Positions 49,225-51,062 of a DNA stretch of 51,062 bases are shown piece by piece. The stretch's first letter is position 1. Every line of letters begins with the position of its first letter. Under the pieces are notes generated by a model that searched no databases, was not told the DNA's origin, and saw only the letters and a program-made list of their open reading frames with translations. The position numbers and the translations under genes are program-made. This DNA comes from an uncultured Finegoldia sp. (GTDB lineage: Bacteria; Bacillota; Clostridia; Tissierellales; Peptoniphilaceae), in NCBI RefSeq assembly GCF_947252345.1, contig NZ_CAMXVC010000007.1, positions 1 to 51,062 of the forward strand. Reading direction: 5' to 3'.

Positions 49225-51018
49225 CTAAATCAAATTATTTTCTTTTAACATTAATTCGATATCAGTGTCTTCTATTTTCTTTCCAATACTATGAGCTAAC
49301 AATTTTGGAATTGGTAGGTCAGGTTTTTCGTAATCATTAAGTGCACTAACTGCATTTAATAAATATCTCAAATCGTATCTTGAAGCGTAAACTTCTGGAA
49401 TTCCCTTTTCAACATGACACAATGCATATACAGCTTCCATTGCTGTTCTTCCAGAATATTCTGTAGTAAATACAGTATCTCTGCCAGGTTTGTCCAGTGT
49501 TTCTGCAAATTGTCCAAGGAATGCAAAGTTCACAGCTCCTTTAGGAACAACGTAAGGTCTGTCGCCAAATTCACGAGGTTCAAAATGACTTGTAATATAT
49601 GGCATCATTACAGGAATTGCTGAACAATCTTGTGATAATTGATCGATTTCTGCTTCAGGAACACCTATATGATATAACCATTCTTTTGTGATTTCTTTTC
49701 CTGTACAATCTCTCATAGTTTTTTTGATATAATTTCCGTCTTTGTCAGTAAATAATCCGTAAACCCAAACGCAAATATCTTCTTTTGGTTGACCAACATA
49801 TTGTGGTTGTCTGTTAATCGTCCAGCTCATCAACCAATTTGAATCCTTAACAGTTACGATACCACCTGTAACTACTTTTCCTGTGTAAGGATTTCTCTTA
49901 GTAATATTTTCGATATAGTCGATAACTTTACCACCATGAACAGTTACAGTACAAGATTCCCAGTTAGTTCTTTCAACATTTTTACAGAATTTGTCAGGTT
50001 TGCCGAATTCATCTGATTTTAATGCTATATTCCTCCATAAATCCCAGCTTCCGCCAAGATCAGCACTCAAAGTTGCTGCAGTCTCATCGTCACCGTAGCT
50101 TGATGATTCAGTCATTGATCCATTAGTTATAAACACCAAATCATTTTCAGTTAAATCAATTGATTTGTCTTCACCTTTACTTGATTCCATTACCAATTTT
50201 GTAGCAACTTTCTTATCAGCAGTTATATCAAAATCAACATCTTTTACAGTGATTCCGTATTCAAATTTAACACCTTTTTCTTCTAACCATTTAACTATCG
50301 GTTTAACGATAGATTCGTATTGGTCGTATTGAGTAAATTGAAGAGCTGAAAGTGTAGGAAGTCCTCCAACATGGTGGATAAATCTGTTCAAATACAATTT
50401 CATTTCCAAAGCACTATTCCAGTTTTGGAACGCAAACATTGATCTCCACAAAATCCAGAAATCACTATTCAAAGTTTCTTCTGAGAAAACTTCATCAATT
50501 TGTTTGTTTTGTAAGATTTCATCTTTTGTAATTGTAAGCTCTGCAATTTCCTTCAAAGCTTTGTCTGATAAGTTGAATTTTTCTTCATCATATCTTTTAC
50601 CATTTTCATGAGTTATACGACATTTACTGAAATTTGGATCGTCTAAGTTAGTGTAGAAGAAATGATCTAGTATTGATTCCTCTGGATTTTCAGATGATGG
50701 AATCGCACTGTACAAGTCCCACAAAGTTTCAAAATGGTGACCCATTTCTCTACCGCCTCTGGCAACATATCCTCTGTGTTCAGCCTTAAATTCTCCATCC
50801 AAACTTCCACCAGGCAATTCTAATTGTTCAATAAAAGTAATATTTTCGCCTTTCATGTGAGCATCTTTTACTAAAAATCCACCCGCAGCCAATGCAGCAA
50901 TACCAGTACCTATAATGTAGGCTTTCTTATCATCTATGCCTTTTGGCTTTCTTGCGTGAACTAAAGAGTGATAATTTCCATTAACAAATTTGACTCTTTC
51001 ATCATAACTATTATTCAT
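49225..51018 (-). CDS. ohyA: Oleate hydratase (myosin-cross-reactive antigen family)
   Basis: An FAD-dependent enzyme that adds water across the double bond of oleic acid and related unsaturated fatty acids, giving 10-hydroxystearate. 597 residues. The FAD motif IIGTGIAALAAGGFLV is near 35 (the common form is GSGLASLAAAAFL), followed by ITFIEQLELPGGSLDG. Family segments VARGGREMGHHFETLWDLYSAIPS near 80-105, QNWNSALEMKLYLNRFIHHVGG near 200 and AVNFAFLGQFAETL near 510 are present. The start at 51018 has AAAGGAGATGTTATTTA before it. In skin and mucosal commensals this detoxifies host fatty acids. Confidence 0.96.
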   Translation of the reverse strand: MNNSYDERVKFVNGNYHSLVHARKPKGIDDKKAYIIGTGIAALAAGGFLVKDAHMKGENITFIEQLELPGGSLDGEFKAEHRGYVARGGREMGHHFETLWDLYSAIPSSENPEESILDHFFYTNLDDPNFSKCRITHENGKRYDEEKFNLSDKALKEIAELTITKDEILQNKQIDEVFSEETLNSDFWILWRSMFAFQNWNSALEMKLYLNRFIHHVGGLPTLSALQFTQYDQYESIVKPIVKWLEEKGVKFEYGITVKDVDFDITADKKVATKLVMESSKGEDKSIDLTENDLVFITNGSMTESSSYGDDETAATLSADLGGSWDLWRNIALKSDEFGKPDKFCKNVERTNWESCTVTVHGGKVIDYIENITKRNPYTGKVVTGGIVTVKDSNWLMSWTINRQPQYVGQPKEDICVWVYGLFTDKDGNYIKKTMRDCTGKEITKEWLYHIGVPEAEIDQLSQDCSAIPVMMPYITSHFEPREFGDRPYVVPKGAVNFAFLGQFAETLDKPGRDTVFTTEYSGRTAMEAVYALCHVEKGIPEVYASRYDLRYLLNAVSALNDYEKPDLPIPKLLAHSIGKKIEDTDIELMLKENNLI

Positions 51019-51062
51019 TAAATAACATCTCCTTTTCTTTTTCTTTGTAAGAAAATTTTAAG

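Overview
The window is low-GC DNA from an anaerobic Gram-positive bacterium of the Firmicutes. It most resembles Finegoldia magna or a close relative in the Peptoniphilaceae. This rests on pyruvate:ferredoxin oxidoreductase plus a complete Rnf complex (anaerobic energy metabolism), an HPr kinase, an L27 protein with a Firmicutes-type cleavable N-terminus beside its Prp protease, surface proteins with three cell-wall-binding type 2 (CWB2) repeats, and a decayed rod-shape gene cluster as expected in a coccus. The species call is from memory of such genomes, not from a search. Nearly all genes lie on the minus strand. The exceptions are two tandem CWB2 genes, the tmRNA and an iron alcohol dehydrogenase.

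Layout, left to right. (1) 1-5,000: nifJ and hprK, both minus. (2) 5,000-9,000: tandem plus-strand CWB2 wall hydrolases, one ending in a 3D domain and one in NlpC/P60, preceded by arrays of GTTACAA repeats that resemble WalR sites. (3) 9,000-12,900: two unrecognised lipoproteins, a YtrA-type GntR regulator with a membrane protein, and thiE. (4) 13,000-17,900: uvrC, aminopeptidase P and ychF. (5) 17,900-20,400: a third CWB2 protein, ending in a GH25 lysozyme. (6) 20,500-34,000: a long housekeeping and cell-shape block. In transcription order it runs NusG_II protein, Gx transporter, radC, mreB, mreC, mreD, PBP2, a MinD remnant, RNase E/G, then rplU-prp-rpmA, obgE, yhbY, nadD, yqeK, rsfS and ridA. 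(7) 34,100-36,400: a DUF969/DUF979 membrane pair with pyroglutamyl peptidase. (8) 36,600-41,700: rnfCDGEAB directly behind a tRNA-Leu gene. (9) 41,700-46,100: lytic transglycosylase, coaE, polA and rpiB. (10) 46,100-51,062: tmRNA, a small membrane protein, iron alcohol dehydrogenase, ADP-ribosylglycohydrolase and oleate hydratase.

How the genes fit together: NifJ reduces ferredoxin and Rnf oxidises it to build an ion gradient. The three CWB2 hydrolases, the lytic transglycosylase and the Mre/PBP2 set form a wall synthesis and remodelling theme, with possible common control of the CWB2 genes by a WalR-like regulator.

No CRISPR array, prophage, insertion sequence or obvious new defence system was seen. 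The most interesting signals are: erosion of the mre-min-rng cluster (MinD without a P-loop, MreB with an altered phosphate motif, RNase E/G ending before its zinc link, a PBP2 with about 350 extra residues); helically phased repeats before the wall-hydrolase genes; and several clean palindromes inside promoter spacers.
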